Source of the DNA: an uncultured Oscillospiraceae bacterium
Lineage (GTDB): Bacteria; Bacillota; Clostridia; Oscillospirales; Oscillospiraceae
Length of the DNA stretch: 15,784 bases
Assembly: GCA_934623545.1 (NCBI GenBank)
Contig: CAKTVN010000013.1
Coordinates: forward strand, 1-15,784
Direction of reading: 5' to 3'
The translations under genes were made by a program, and so were the position numbers. Shown here piece after piece: positions 6,644-14,276 of this stretch; the stretch's first letter is position 1, and every line of letters starts with the position of its first letter. The notes below the pieces were generated by a model. It was not told the origin of the DNA, did no database searches, and saw only the letters and a program-made list of their open reading frames with translations.

Positions 6644-7696
6644 TCAGACGCTGATGTGCGCCGTAAGATAAATGCGGTTGAGCCCATGCACCACGCTGAA
6701 CTCAAACTCCACCAGACAGGTCGTCGGGTCGTCCGCCGCCGCCGTCACGCTCAGATGGTCATACCGCTCGATGATCTCCTTTTCGATCCGATCCTCCAGC
6801 TCGATCACGACCTGATTGCGGATGGCGTTGCGCGTCAGCGCGTTGTTCTTCGCCCGCACAAAGCGCGCCCGCAGCGCGCTTCGGATCGACGGGATCACAT
6901 CGTCGACGATCAGCATCGTCGTCAGCTCCCGGAACGTCTGGTCCGCCGCGCCGCCGGTCTTGGTGCGCGTCGTGAGCCCGCGGATGACGCTGACTCTTCC
7001 GCCCACGCATTCCAGCGCCGTGACGCCCGCCGCCACCAGCGCGTCGTATTCCGTGTCCTCATAGACCGCCGTCACGCCGGAAATGCCCTGCAAGACCTGC
7101 CCGTTGAGCGGCATCGCCGGGTCCGACTGGTCGCACAGCACGCCCGCCAGCGCCGCAGCCGCCAGATATCCGCCCGCGGCGCTCTCCTCGCCGCTCAGAT
7201 AGATGTCCGGCGCCAACAGCACCATGCGCTCGGAATTGAGCTTGCCCGCCCGCGCCGTCAGCTCCGCGAGCGTCGGCGACTGCATCCCGACCAGCCCGAT
7301 GCACTCCCCGCGCTGCCCGGCAGCCGCCTCCAGCGCATCGCGCAGCGCCAGCTGCGCCTTCTCCTGCGCGCTTGCAATGACGCAGAAGCGCGCGCTTTTC
7401 TCCGCGAGCACCTTCGCAAGCGCCGCCTGATACGCCGCCTCCGTGTCCTCCGCCACCGGATAGGCGAGCACCGTTCCCGCCCCGTTGCGGTACGCCAGAG
7501 CCAGCATTTTTCCAAGCTCGCTCGTCTCGCCGAAGGTCTCCTTGCCGGAGGCGTAGGACGTGACCGTATACAGCCCTTCTTCCGCCTCCGCCTTGCCGAT
7601 GAGCGCAATGACGCGCTCCGTGCTCCCGCCCGCCGTGACCGACGATGCGTCATAATCCGAATAAACGCCCGGGCGCTCGTGATACCGAATGCTCAT
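6644..7696 (-). CDS. Contractile tail sheath protein (XkdK-like)
   Basis: The 350-residue product is a tail sheath protein, which surrounds the tube and contracts to drive it through the host envelope. The RPGVY motif near the N-terminus (8-12) is a hallmark. The C-terminal half has the conserved VSVIRGLTTRTKT segment, then FRELTTMLIVDDV and FEFSVVHGLNRIYLTAHI, as in XkdK-type sheaths. At 350 residues it is compact, with few surface insertions. The start is fixed by AAAGGAG and an ATGA overlap with the upstream gene. Its presence shows that the tail is of the contractile (myovirus) type. Confidence 0.95.
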   Translation of the reverse strand: MSIRYHERPGVYSDYDASSVTAGGSTERVIALIGKAEAEEGLYTVTSYASGKETFGETSELGKMLALAYRNGAGTVLAYPVAEDTEAAYQAALAKVLAEKSARFCVIASAQEKAQLALRDALEAAAGQRGECIGLVGMQSPTLAELTARAGKLNSERMVLLAPDIYLSGEESAAGGYLAAAALAGVLCDQSDPAMPLNGQVLQGISGVTAVYEDTEYDALVAAGVTALECVGGRVSVIRGLTTRTKTGGAADQTFRELTTMLIVDDVIPSIRSALRARFVRAKNNALTRNAIRNQVVIELEDRIEKEIIERYDHLSVTAAADDPTTCLVEFEFSVVHGLNRIYLTAHISV

Positions 7697-8178
7697 TTCA
7701 CTTCTCCTTTCAGTATGAAGTCCGTAAACTCCGTCTCGTCCTCGTTGCAGACCGCGTAGAGATACGCCTGCGTCTTCGCCGTCAGCATACACTGAAAGCA
7801 GTCGCTTCCCGCGTCATAGACGCACGGACCCATCGTCAGCGCCTCGATCCGCACGCCCCCGCCCTGCTCCGACAGCGCCGCCATCGCCTGCTCCGCCGTG
7901 TCCATGCACGTCTTTCCGCCGATGACGCGCGGGCACCAGACCTGCAAAAACGCCTCCGCCTCCAGCCTCCTGCCATACACCGCGCGCAGCGTGCCCGTTT
8001 CGTCCTCCCGCATCCCGAGATACGCATATGCGCCCGCGCCCGCACTTTTTACCTCCCGGATGCCGACCGCCGTCACCGCCTTCGTCAGCCGCGGCATCAT
8101 TCCCTCCGGGAACGCCCTGACTGCCGTCAGCCCCGCGTCCGTCAGCTTCTTGATCAGCGCTCTGATCAGCTCATCCAT
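7693..8178 (-). CDS. Putative tail terminator / tail completion protein
   Basis: The 161-residue product lies between head-closure genes and the sheath, where contractile phages encode the tail terminator that caps the tube and sheath before joining to the head. It has an alpha-beta pattern: an N-terminal helix (MDELIRALIKKLTDAG), a beta-rich centre (VYGRRLEAEAFLQVWCP), a helix (DTAEQAMAALSEQGG) and C-terminal strands. That fits tail terminator folds. Cysteines at about 82 and 91 and a DCFQC segment near the end are unusual but not obviously functional. GGAGGAGAGG precedes the ATG, which overlaps the previous gene by 13 bases. The call is mainly positional. Confidence 0.6.
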   Translation of the reverse strand: MDELIRALIKKLTDAGLTAVRAFPEGMMPRLTKAVTAVGIREVKSAGAGAYAYLGMREDETGTLRAVYGRRLEAEAFLQVWCPRVIGGKTCMDTAEQAMAALSEQGGGVRIEALTMGPCVYDAGSDCFQCMLTAKTQAYLYAVCNEDETEFTDFILKGEVK

Positions 8179-8504
8179 GCCGCCTCTCCTCCATCCTTCT
8201 GTAAAAGCGCCCAGACATACAGCGCCTCCTCCGCCACGACCAGCAGCTCCGCCTGCCGCACGCGGAAGCGCTCGCCGCGCAGCACGATCCGGTCCTCCTC
8301 CCGAAGCGGCGCGTCCGCCGGACCGATGTAGACCCATCGCCCTCCGGGCAGCTCGCCCAGATGTCCGACCGCCTTGCGTACCGCCTCGCGGCTGCTCGCC
8401 GTCACCGGCTGGAGAAAGGCGCGGACGGTCCTTTCCCCGTCTGCCTGCGCCAAAAGCATCTCGCTTCCGTACTGTGCCAGGATCTTATCGATCCGTTCTC
8501 TCAT
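8166..8504 (-). CDS. Putative head closure / head-tail joining protein
   Basis: The 112-residue product resembles small beta-barrel head closure proteins (SPP1 gp16 and HK97 gp9 type, PBSX XkdH/XkdI slot) that seal the portal and receive the tail. An N-terminal helix (MRERIDKILAQYG) is followed by beta strands. These include a WVYIGPADAPL segment, then EEDRIVLRGERFRVRQAELL, the typical mid-barrel pattern. The ATG forms an ATGA overlap with the upstream gene and has GGGGGTG before it. A longer in-frame extension to 8768 is excluded because it runs inside the neighbouring gene. Confidence 0.65.
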   Translation of the reverse strand: MRERIDKILAQYGSEMLLAQADGERTVRAFLQPVTASSREAVRKAVGHLGELPGGRWVYIGPADAPLREEDRIVLRGERFRVRQAELLVVAEEALYVWALLQKDGGEAAWMS

Positions 8505-8851
8505 GCCCGCACCCCCAGAAACGCAAGCTCGCCTCTGCAAAACGGGCGCATCAGCAGCCCCGCCTGCGTCCGGAGCGCCTCGGCGCTCTCCGCGCCCGTC
8601 TCCGAAACGCTCACATCGCCGACTGTGAACCGCCCGTTCTGTGCCCGCGCGGCGATATAATGGCTCGCTGCCAGCATCGCCGCCGCGCAAACAAAGCTGC
8701 CTCTGCAATCGTCCGGAAGGATGCCTCTGCGAAGCTCTGCCGTCAGCGTGACCTCCGCCGCGCCGCACAGCTGGCGGAGCGCCTCGCGCCCCGCCTCGCC
8801 CGCCTGTGCAAACACCTCCGCGACTGTATAGATCTCTTCCGTCATCGCCAC
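8501..8851 (-). CDS. Head-tail connector protein (gp6 / YqbG-like)
   Basis: The 116-residue, mostly helical product follows the major capsid gene, where phages encode the adaptor that binds the portal (HK97 gp6, SPP1 gp15 class). Alternating helices fit: VAEVFAQAGEAGREALRQL, then the CAAAMLAASHYIAAR helix, then a short loop with VSVSETGAESAEALRTQAG. The start is most likely GTG at 8851, because GGTGATC just upstream pairs perfectly with part of the 16S rRNA tail at good spacing. An ATG six bases downstream (8845) is the alternative. The gene starts immediately after the capsid stop codon. Confidence 0.65.
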   Translation of the reverse strand: MAMTEEIYTVAEVFAQAGEAGREALRQLCGAAEVTLTAELRRGILPDDCRGSFVCAAAMLAASHYIAARAQNGRFTVGDVSVSETGAESAEALRTQAGLLMRPFCRGELAFLGVRA

Positions 8852-9877
8852 TCAGATCACCAGGACCTTCGCCGCCTCCGGCATGATCTTGCCGAAGCCG
8901 GAGATCGAGGTGATCGCCGCGCGCTCCAGCTGTCGGTCGATCAGCTTGTCATACTCCACGCAGACCTCGCCCGCCTGTACCATCTCCAGCGCATAGCGGC
9001 GGTCCAGACCGATGATGGTCCCGCTGCGCACGCACGAGCTTCTCACCAGCTCCGCGCCCAGCGGCGTCACCAGCGCGCCGGTTCCCTGGAAATTGAGCCC
9101 CGCCGCGGCGTCCTGCAATTCGCTCAGCGCGAGCATCTTGACCATCGTGTCGCCCGGCACGAGCATCGTGTTGAGCGTATACGGGTCAAACTGCGCCCAG
9201 AACTCGACCAGCTGCTTATACGTGAGCGTGCCCTTCGTCCCGCTCATCGGCGAGGTGCCGATCGTGAGCGACGTTGCGGCGTTGTTGTTCCCGTCGCCGC
9301 TCACGAGGACGTTCACCGCGTCCTGAAGGTGCATCTTCTGGATGTACGCGCCGATCTGGCGCAGCGTCACGGAAAACAGGTCGAGCTTCTGGAAGCGGAT
9401 CGCCTCATACGACGCCACCAGCATTCTCCCGCGCTTGTGCAGCTGCACGAGATTTTCCTTCGTCTTGACCTCCGTCGCCGGGATGCTCGCCCCCTCGGCG
9501 ACCTGCATCAGCTTCTTTTCCTTCTCCGACGGCACGGAATAGACGCTGCGATAGTCCATCGAATCGATGGTCGTCGTGGTCGCCGTGATCTTCGGCAGGA
9601 TGTTTCCGTCCTCCATGCCCTGCTTGACCGCTCTCGCGATGTACTCCGGGAACAGCACGCTCGATTCCATCGTGCGGAAGAATTTCTCCACCGGGTCGGA
9701 ATACGCGCCCTTCGCATGGATGTCAAAGCGCTTGAGCTGACGCTGGAACGCATCCGTCCCTTCGAGCGCCGTGCCCTTGTAGTTCTCGCTCGGGTCGAGC
9801 TTTTCCAGTACCTGCGTAAAGGACTTCCCGCTCTCGCGGTACATTCCCTTTTCAAGCTTTACCGTATCAAATCCCAT
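8852..9877 (-). CDS. Major capsid protein (XkdG-like, HK97 fold)
   Basis: The 341-residue product is the major head protein. Its N-terminal portion (FTQVLEKLDPSENYKGTAL, followed by FQRQLKRFDI, about 20-53) matches PBSX XkdG-type capsids. Then come the VLFPEYIARAVKQGM segment, the P-loop-like beta strands around TTIDSMDYRSVYSVPSEKE, and a long central helix region. The C-terminal strands end in AITSISGFGKIMPEAAKVLV. It does not carry a long cleavable N-terminal scaffold domain of the HK97 kind; scaffolding may come from the C-terminal part of the protease gene. AAAGGAGC precedes the ATG. The protein looks complete. Confidence 0.92.
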   Translation of the reverse strand: MGFDTVKLEKGMYRESGKSFTQVLEKLDPSENYKGTALEGTDAFQRQLKRFDIHAKGAYSDPVEKFFRTMESSVLFPEYIARAVKQGMEDGNILPKITATTTTIDSMDYRSVYSVPSEKEKKLMQVAEGASIPATEVKTKENLVQLHKRGRMLVASYEAIRFQKLDLFSVTLRQIGAYIQKMHLQDAVNVLVSGDGNNNAATSLTIGTSPMSGTKGTLTYKQLVEFWAQFDPYTLNTMLVPGDTMVKMLALSELQDAAAGLNFQGTGALVTPLGAELVRSSCVRSGTIIGLDRRYALEMVQAGEVCVEYDKLIDRQLERAAITSISGFGKIMPEAAKVLVI

Positions 9878-9895
9878 TTTTCTGCTCCTTTCCTC

Positions 9896-10240
9896 TTACA
9901 AAAACAGTCCGACGGTCTGCGCCGATGTGTCCACATGGACGACCAGGCAGCTTCGTCCGCCGGTCGTGACCTTCTTGATGCCGCCGTTTTCGTCCGCCGC
10001 CAGCAGCGCATAGCCGGCCGCCGGCGCCGTGCCGCTATACGGCAGCTCCACGTAGCCGCCCATGATGACCGCCGCGCAGCCGTCCTTGCACTCGCTGACG
10101 ACGCCGCAGAAGACGTCGCCGTCGCCGCAGGCGCCCACCGTGTCGTTGTCCGACACCTTGCACACCTGCCCCTTCACTGCGGTATCCGCCGCAAGGAAGG
10201 TCACATACTTTTCCCCGATCGCGTCAAAACAGATTGCCAT
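9896..10240 (-). CDS. Putative capsid decoration / head stabilisation protein
   Basis: The 114-residue product lies between the protease and capsid genes. It is rich in beta-strand and glycine with repeating short strands: KGQVCKVSDNDTVGACGDGD, then FCGVVSECKDGCAAVIMGGY, then GYALLAADENGGIKKV. This is the look of DUF2190-like and lambda gpD-like decoration proteins that clamp capsomers. AGGAGGTAG precedes the ATG. A role in head stabilisation is inferred from size, composition and location. It has six cysteines, which is high for such a small protein. Confidence 0.62.
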   Translation of the reverse strand: MAICFDAIGEKYVTFLAADTAVKGQVCKVSDNDTVGACGDGDVFCGVVSECKDGCAAVIMGGYVELPYSGTAPAAGYALLAADENGGIKKVTTGGRSCLVVHVDTSAQTVGLFL

Positions 10241-10256
10241 TTTTCTACCTCCTGAA

Positions 10257-11126
10257 TCAAATTAGAAACGCGCTGTCCTTTTCCAGCGCGGTTTCTTTCC
10301 CTTCTGCCAGCTGCGGTGCCGGCGCGAACAGCTTCGCCGTCCTTTCCTCCAGCGCCCCGCCTGCCTGCCGCAGCTGCTCCGGCTCCAGCGCCGCCGCCAT
10401 TTCGCGCAGCGCCGCCTCCTGGATGCCGAGCCGCAGCAGCATCGCCGATCTTACGAACCGGTCCTCCAGCTCCTTGCGGTACGCCCGCCCGAGCGCCGCC
10501 TCCTTCCGGAGCTTCTCCAGCTCCGCGTCCGCGATGCGCCCGCCTCCGCCGAGGCGCTTGAGCACGCCCGCGTCCTTCTGCGCCGGGACCGCCACAAAGG
10601 AAAACTCATACGCATCGACCGGCTCGCAGAGCACCGCCACGCACGTCTGCCCGCCGTAGCTTTCGCCCTTTCGGTGCGTGCAGCTGCCGTATTCCGCCCC
10701 GCAGACCGAGCAGATGCTCCTTCCCATCGCGCACCCGACCGAGACCTCGCGCTTGATGCCCGCCTCGATCTCACGAATGAGCTCCGCCGTCTTCTCCCCG
10801 CGCAGGATATACGCCCATGCCTTGAGATACGCCGCGCCGCCCTCATATTCGACGCCCGCCTCAAAGATGCGCGCCACCTGCTTCTCGCTCGACCACGCAT
10901 GGTCGACAATGCCCGTCTTTCCAACGAACATCGGCGCGAGCGCCTCCAGCGCCTGCGTCTGGAACCGCTCAAAGTCGCGGTCCGGCTGATCGTCGCACAG
11001 CCGCACCGAGAACACATAGACCTCCTCCGCCCCGAGCGGCGACTTTGCCTGCCGGTTGATCTTTGCAAGCTGTTCCGCGTCCGGCGTCCCCGCCGTCAGC
11101 ACGCTCGCCTGCTTTCGGATGTTCAT
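10257..11126 (-). CDS. Prohead protease with fused helical scaffold-like tail and zinc-knuckle insert
   Basis: The 289-residue product matches HK97 gp4 / S78-type prohead proteases, which digest scaffold during head maturation. The likely catalytic His76 lies in GIVDHAW, and the nucleophile Ser129 lies in KREVSVGC. A following strand, EFSFVAVPA (174-182), fits the conserved family segment. Between the serine strand and this segment is an insert with C139xxC142...C149xH151, a candidate zinc site. Residues 195-289 are helical and charged and may act as an internal scaffold, as in protease-scaffold fusions. The ATG makes an ATGA overlap with the portal gene with GGAGGG upstream. A longer extension to 11225 is rejected because it runs inside the portal gene. 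Confidence 0.82.
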   Translation of the reverse strand: MNIRKQASVLTAGTPDAEQLAKINRQAKSPLGAEEVYVFSVRLCDDQPDRDFERFQTQALEALAPMFVGKTGIVDHAWSSEKQVARIFEAGVEYEGGAAYLKAWAYILRGEKTAELIREIEAGIKREVSVGCAMGRSICSVCGAEYGSCTHRKGESYGGQTCVAVLCEPVDAYEFSFVAVPAQKDAGVLKRLGGGGRIADAELEKLRKEAALGRAYRKELEDRFVRSAMLLRLGIQEAALREMAAALEPEQLRQAGGALEERTAKLFAPAPQLAEGKETALEKDSAFLI

Positions 11127-12250
11127 TTTGTTCCCTCCGTTTCCATTCTGATCTTCTCCGCCTGCCTCCGATAGAGCTCCGCGTGCGCCTCCTCTACCGT
11201 ATCCTGAAGCGAAATGTCGTCCCATACGATCTCCGCCTCACAGCCATAGCCGTTCAGCCGCAGCCACATCTCGCAGATGCGCAGCAGCACCGGCTCCACG
11301 CTCCGCCGGATCGCCCACAGCTCCGAGGTCAGCAGATCCGACTGCTGCGCGGACATCCGCTCCGTCGACGCCCAGCTCAGCCCCAGCAGAAACGGCGGCA
11401 GCCCCGTCTTCGCCACGAGCTGCTCCAGGATCTGCCGCACCGGCACCTCCGAGTTCAGGATCTGTCCGTCCGCGCCGATGACCCGGATGTCCACATCACC
11501 GACCGCCACAAAATCGCGCACATCGCCCGAGCGTCCATCCTGCATCGCCCGCGTCCACTCGCGCGCCATCTGCTCCGCCGCCGCGGCGTTGTCCGTCCGC
11601 TCGTCCTTCGGCTTGTAGACCACCGAGTAGCGCACATTTCCCGCCCGCTCCCAGTTGACGCCGATCGTCCTGTAGATCTTCATCAGCACATCCGCCAGAA
11701 ACGGCATTCCCCGCAGCAGCGACACGCCGTAGGGATTCGCCGCGTCCGGATTCCATGTGGAAAACAGCAGCAGCTCCTGATACGGCAGCGCCTTCCACAC
11801 GCCGCTTTCATAGACGCCAAGCGTCATATCCAGCGGCGAGTCCGTCTGCCGCACGTGGATCTTCGTCACATCGCCCCAGCATACCGCGACCAGCCGCCCC
11901 TGTGAGACGACCATCTCCCCGACCGCGCGCCCATACGTCAGCAGGCTGTCCAGATACGCCTGCAAAAAGCACTCCAGCCCATACTGCCCGCGCCCGATCG
12001 GCACCCTCTGCAAAAACCGCCGCAGCTCCCGCTGCGCCTGTTCGTCATCGCATTCGACCGTAAGCCCGCCCGTCAGCCGCACGAGCTTCCCGATCGCCGC
12101 ATCCAAAATCGGCACCGCCTCGCGCATCGCCCGGTAGACCTGCGCCTCGCCCCCGCCGAGCGTGAACGTCCCATCCGTCAGCGAAAACCGGAGATCTCCG
12201 CTGCGCAGCTGCGTCGCGAGCCCCGCGCGCGCCTGTTCCGTCTTTTTCAT
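11123..12250 (-). CDS. Phage portal protein
   Basis: The 375-residue product is a portal protein: twelve copies form the vertex through which DNA is packaged and to which the tail attaches. It has the usual order: an N-terminal segment with YRAMREAVPILDAAIGKLVR, then the LQAYLDSLLTYGRAVGEMVV helix. These are followed by the NPYGVSLLRGMPFLADV stem region and a QLVAKTGLPPFLLGLSW segment (about 285-301). A C-terminal helix has IRRSVEPVLLRICEMWL. It is shorter than most portals, close to a minimal core. The ATG lies nine bases after the terL stop, preceded by GAGGTGA. Confidence 0.92.
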   Translation of the reverse strand: MKKTEQARAGLATQLRSGDLRFSLTDGTFTLGGGEAQVYRAMREAVPILDAAIGKLVRLTGGLTVECDDEQAQRELRRFLQRVPIGRGQYGLECFLQAYLDSLLTYGRAVGEMVVSQGRLVAVCWGDVTKIHVRQTDSPLDMTLGVYESGVWKALPYQELLLFSTWNPDAANPYGVSLLRGMPFLADVLMKIYRTIGVNWERAGNVRYSVVYKPKDERTDNAAAAEQMAREWTRAMQDGRSGDVRDFVAVGDVDIRVIGADGQILNSEVPVRQILEQLVAKTGLPPFLLGLSWASTERMSAQQSDLLTSELWAIRRSVEPVLLRICEMWLRLNGYGCEAEIVWDDISLQDTVEEAHAELYRRQAEKIRMETEGTK

Positions 12251-12259
12251 AGCTTCACC

Positions 12260-13513
12260 TCATCCTCCTCCGCGCTCCACCGCCCGCGCGGCGAACCCGC
12301 CGCCGCGCGCGTCCAGAACGCCCGTCACAAAATACCGCATATCGTCCATCGCGTGGTCGTGCTCCTTCCTTACCTGATCGTGTCCCGCCTTCCGGTCCCA
12401 TACATACAGGTCCATCTCCCGCAGGCAGTCCACGCACCGGTCGCAGATCACGATCCGCCCGCTCTTGAGCGCGTCCGCCGTCCGCCGGATGCCCGACAGC
12501 ACATCGTTGTCCGCCTTGCGCACGTTCCACCCATCCCGCCGCAGCGTTTCGAGAAAGCTCGCCGCCGACGGGTCGACGATCACCGCCTCGATCCTCCGCC
12601 CGCCCGCCAGCCGTCTCAGCGCCTCGGCGTATTCCGCGTCCGTCATCTGCCGCCCCTCGGCGCGCGAATCGAAATAGAACTCCGCCGTTCTGTACCACAC
12701 GCCGTTCAGCCTGCCCCACAGCCCGAACGACGCCGGATTGACCGTCCCGTAGTCGCAGGAGATGTACCACTGCTCCCACTGCCCTGCCGGGACCGGCGGC
12801 GCCTTCGCCGCGTCAAAGAAGTCATAAACGCGCCCCTCCGCCGCCGTCCAGAGCCCCATCACGAACCGTCTGTAGAACACGCCGCTGTAAAGCCTGCGGT
12901 ATCGCCTGCGGATCTCCGGCGTGAGCGACGGATTGTCCTCCATCGTAAAGTGCAGATGCAGGCAGTTTTTCTCCTCCGCCCTTAGGACCCATTCCCGGTA
13001 AAACCAGTGCTGCGGTCCCTCCGGGTTACAGCTGAACCACAGCTTGCTCCCCGTGACCGAGCATCTCGCACACGCCTGCTCCACAAACGAGCGCGGCATC
13101 AGCACCACCTCGTCGATCAAAATTCCCGCGAACGTGATGCCCTGAATGAGCCCCGCCGCCCGCTCGTCGTAACCGCCGAAGATGTAAAACCGGTTTTCAT
13201 GCCCCGCAAAACGCACCGTCATCCGGTGCTCCGACGCACGCACCGTCACCTGCATTCCCACTGCCTCCAGCAGCGGCACCAGCTCGGCAAGCAGATTGCG
13301 CCGCAGCCCCTCCACCGTCTTTCCGCACAGCCCGAACTGCCGCCCGTCAAAGCAGCTCATCGCCCACAGGAAGTACCCGACCCCCATGCACAGCGTTTTT
13401 CCCGACCGTACCGCGCCGTCGCACACGATCGCCTCATAGCCCCTGTCGGGGCTTCTCGGCATCCACCAGGTCATCGCCCGCAGCTGCTTTTTGGAAAAGC
13501 GCTCAAGCTCCAT
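12260..13513 (-). CDS. Terminase large subunit (PBSX/XtmB-like)
   Basis: The 417-residue product is the motor that pumps and cuts phage DNA. The ATPase part shows Walker A GAVRSGKT (33-40), Walker B ILIDEV (131-136) and the coupling motif SCNPEG (161-166). The nuclease part retains the three acidic sites expected for RNase H-like terminases: Asp254 in CDYG, Asp314 in VDPSA, and Asp390/391 in HAMDDMRYF. All key residues are present, so packaging activity is plausible. The ATG overlaps terS by 11 bases with only a weak GGAAG upstream, implying coupling to terS. Among terminases it resembles the PBSX group, whose phages package by headful. Confidence 0.94.
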   Translation of the reverse strand: MELERFSKKQLRAMTWWMPRSPDRGYEAIVCDGAVRSGKTLCMGVGYFLWAMSCFDGRQFGLCGKTVEGLRRNLLAELVPLLEAVGMQVTVRASEHRMTVRFAGHENRFYIFGGYDERAAGLIQGITFAGILIDEVVLMPRSFVEQACARCSVTGSKLWFSCNPEGPQHWFYREWVLRAEEKNCLHLHFTMEDNPSLTPEIRRRYRRLYSGVFYRRFVMGLWTAAEGRVYDFFDAAKAPPVPAGQWEQWYISCDYGTVNPASFGLWGRLNGVWYRTAEFYFDSRAEGRQMTDAEYAEALRRLAGGRRIEAVIVDPSAASFLETLRRDGWNVRKADNDVLSGIRRTADALKSGRIVICDRCVDCLREMDLYVWDRKAGHDQVRKEHDHAMDDMRYFVTGVLDARGGGFAARAVERGGG

Positions 13514-13814
13514 CTTCCATGCCCTTCAGGATCGCCGCCAGCACGCGCTCCGCCTTTTCGTCGCCCTCGTCCGCCATGCCCGCCAGCTGCTCCAGCGCCT
13601 TCGTCCGGTCGAGCAGCTTGACCTCCACGGTCCCCTTGTCGCTTCTGCGGATCTCCGTCAGCAGCGACAGGTCGAGCGACGCGATGTCCACATCCTCGCA
13701 CAGCGCGAGCTTCACGCAGTCGTTCGGCTTCCCGAACGCCAGCTTCCGAAGCTCCTTCTTGATCCGTTCGCGTTCAGACGGTTTTTTCGCTCTGCCTGTA
13801 GTTTCTTCCGGCAT
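13503..13814 (-). CDS. Probable terminase small subunit
   Basis: This is the first gene of the cassette. The 103-residue product (starting MPEETTGRAKKPSERER) is predicted to be helical and charged, and lies just ahead of terL, the standard terS position. I do not recognise a specific family. A DNA-binding helical start with KKELRKLAFG, a middle with CVKLALCEDVDIASLDLSLL, and a C-terminal helix (KALEQLAGMADEGDEKAERVL) are visible. The ATG at 13814 is chosen because AAAGGAG followed by GAGG lies upstream. A longer form from 13868 is possible but has no better ribosome binding site. The call is mostly positional. Confidence 0.6.
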   Translation of the reverse strand: MPEETTGRAKKPSERERIKKELRKLAFGKPNDCVKLALCEDVDIASLDLSLLTEIRRSDKGTVEVKLLDRTKALEQLAGMADEGDEKAERVLAAILKGMEDGA

Positions 13815-13988
13815 CTTGACCTCGTCTCCTTTCATTCCGCCTTCGCCCTTAGCGTCATATCGCCCCAAAGTTGCCCCCTTTCGTGCAACACTTTTCCTTT
13901 CCGCGATATTTTTCCGCCGCCCCGCCTCCTGCCCCGCCCCTCATGTTCTCCGCTCTCGGACTTTTGTCCTTTTTTGCCGGACTTTCCC

Positions 13989-14016
13989 TTGACTTTCCCA
14001 GAAACGGTGCTATAAT
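13989..14016 (+). promoter_or_regulatory. Sigma-A-type promoter of glyA leader
   Basis: TTGACT at 13989-13994 and TATAAT at 14011-14016 are 16 bases apart, with TG at 14008-14009 making an extended -10. This is an excellent vegetative promoter. The expected start is near 14023, giving a leader of almost 400 bases before glyA that contains the glycine riboswitch. Confidence 0.88.
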
Positions 14017-14079
14017 ACTTCCGAATTGAATAGGAATCCCGCTGATCGTGTTCAGAACGCCGCGCGGACTGGACGCAGG

Positions 14080-14162
14080 AGGGTTCTCTGGAGAACTCAT
14101 TGAATTGAGTGCCGAAGGTGCAAGGCATGAGCCGAATCTCTCAGGCAAAAGGACAGAGTGCA
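14080..14162 (+). promoter_or_regulatory. Single-aptamer glycine riboswitch of glyA
   Basis: The conserved glycine-aptamer core is visible. CTCTGGAGA (14086-14094) pairs at its outer end with CAGAG (14154-14158) to close P1. GCCGAAGGTGCAA (14111-14123) and AATCTCTCAGGCAAAAGGACAGAG (ending at 14158, split here only by reading) match the well-known consensus. An ACTCA/TGAGT stem (14095-14099 with 14106-14110) and a GGC/GCC hairpin support the fold. Only one aptamer is seen, although tandem aptamers are common. The expression platform is the terminator at 14186-14219. Glycine levels therefore probably tune glyA; whether binding turns it off or on cannot be read from sequence alone. Confidence 0.9.
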
Positions 14163-14185
14163 GTAAAATTTTTCTGTACACAGCA

Positions 14186-14219
14186 ATGAGCGAACCAACT
14201 CGGTCCGCTCATCTTTTTT
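14186..14219 (+). terminator. Intrinsic terminator in the glyA leader (riboswitch expression platform)
   Basis: ATGAGCG (14186-14192) pairs with CGCTCAT (14206-14212), with an extra ACC/GGT inside the stem and loop AACTC. The sequence CTTTTTT follows. It lies 28 bases after the aptamer P1 and about 200 bases before glyA, so it is the natural control point for transcription attenuation. Confidence 0.88.
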
Positions 14220-14276
14220 CGGAATCTCTGGATCCATCATCTGCGGCGGCTGCCGGATCTTTTCCGCCAATGCCGC

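Noticed and set aside
7898..10255. A 785-residue open frame on the + strand opposite the capsid and connector genes
   Set aside because: Its product is Arg/His/Pro/Ala-rich with no family pattern, as expected for the complement of GC-rich coding DNA. It has no suitable ribosome binding site, and the opposite strand encodes clear phage proteins.
1323..13814. R-type tailocin (headless contractile bacteriocin)
   Set aside because: Intact terminase, portal, protease and capsid genes are present, which tailocins lack, and no fibre gene is seen.
13958..13975. A small hairpin GGAC-TTTT-GTCC followed by six T residues
   Set aside because: The 4-bp stem is too weak for a confident terminator, and no + strand gene lies upstream that would need it.
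14011..14040. A divergent minus-strand promoter using the reverse of the glyA -10 (TATTAT)
   Set aside because: No -35 or extended -10 element supports it; it remains only a weak possibility for the phage operon.
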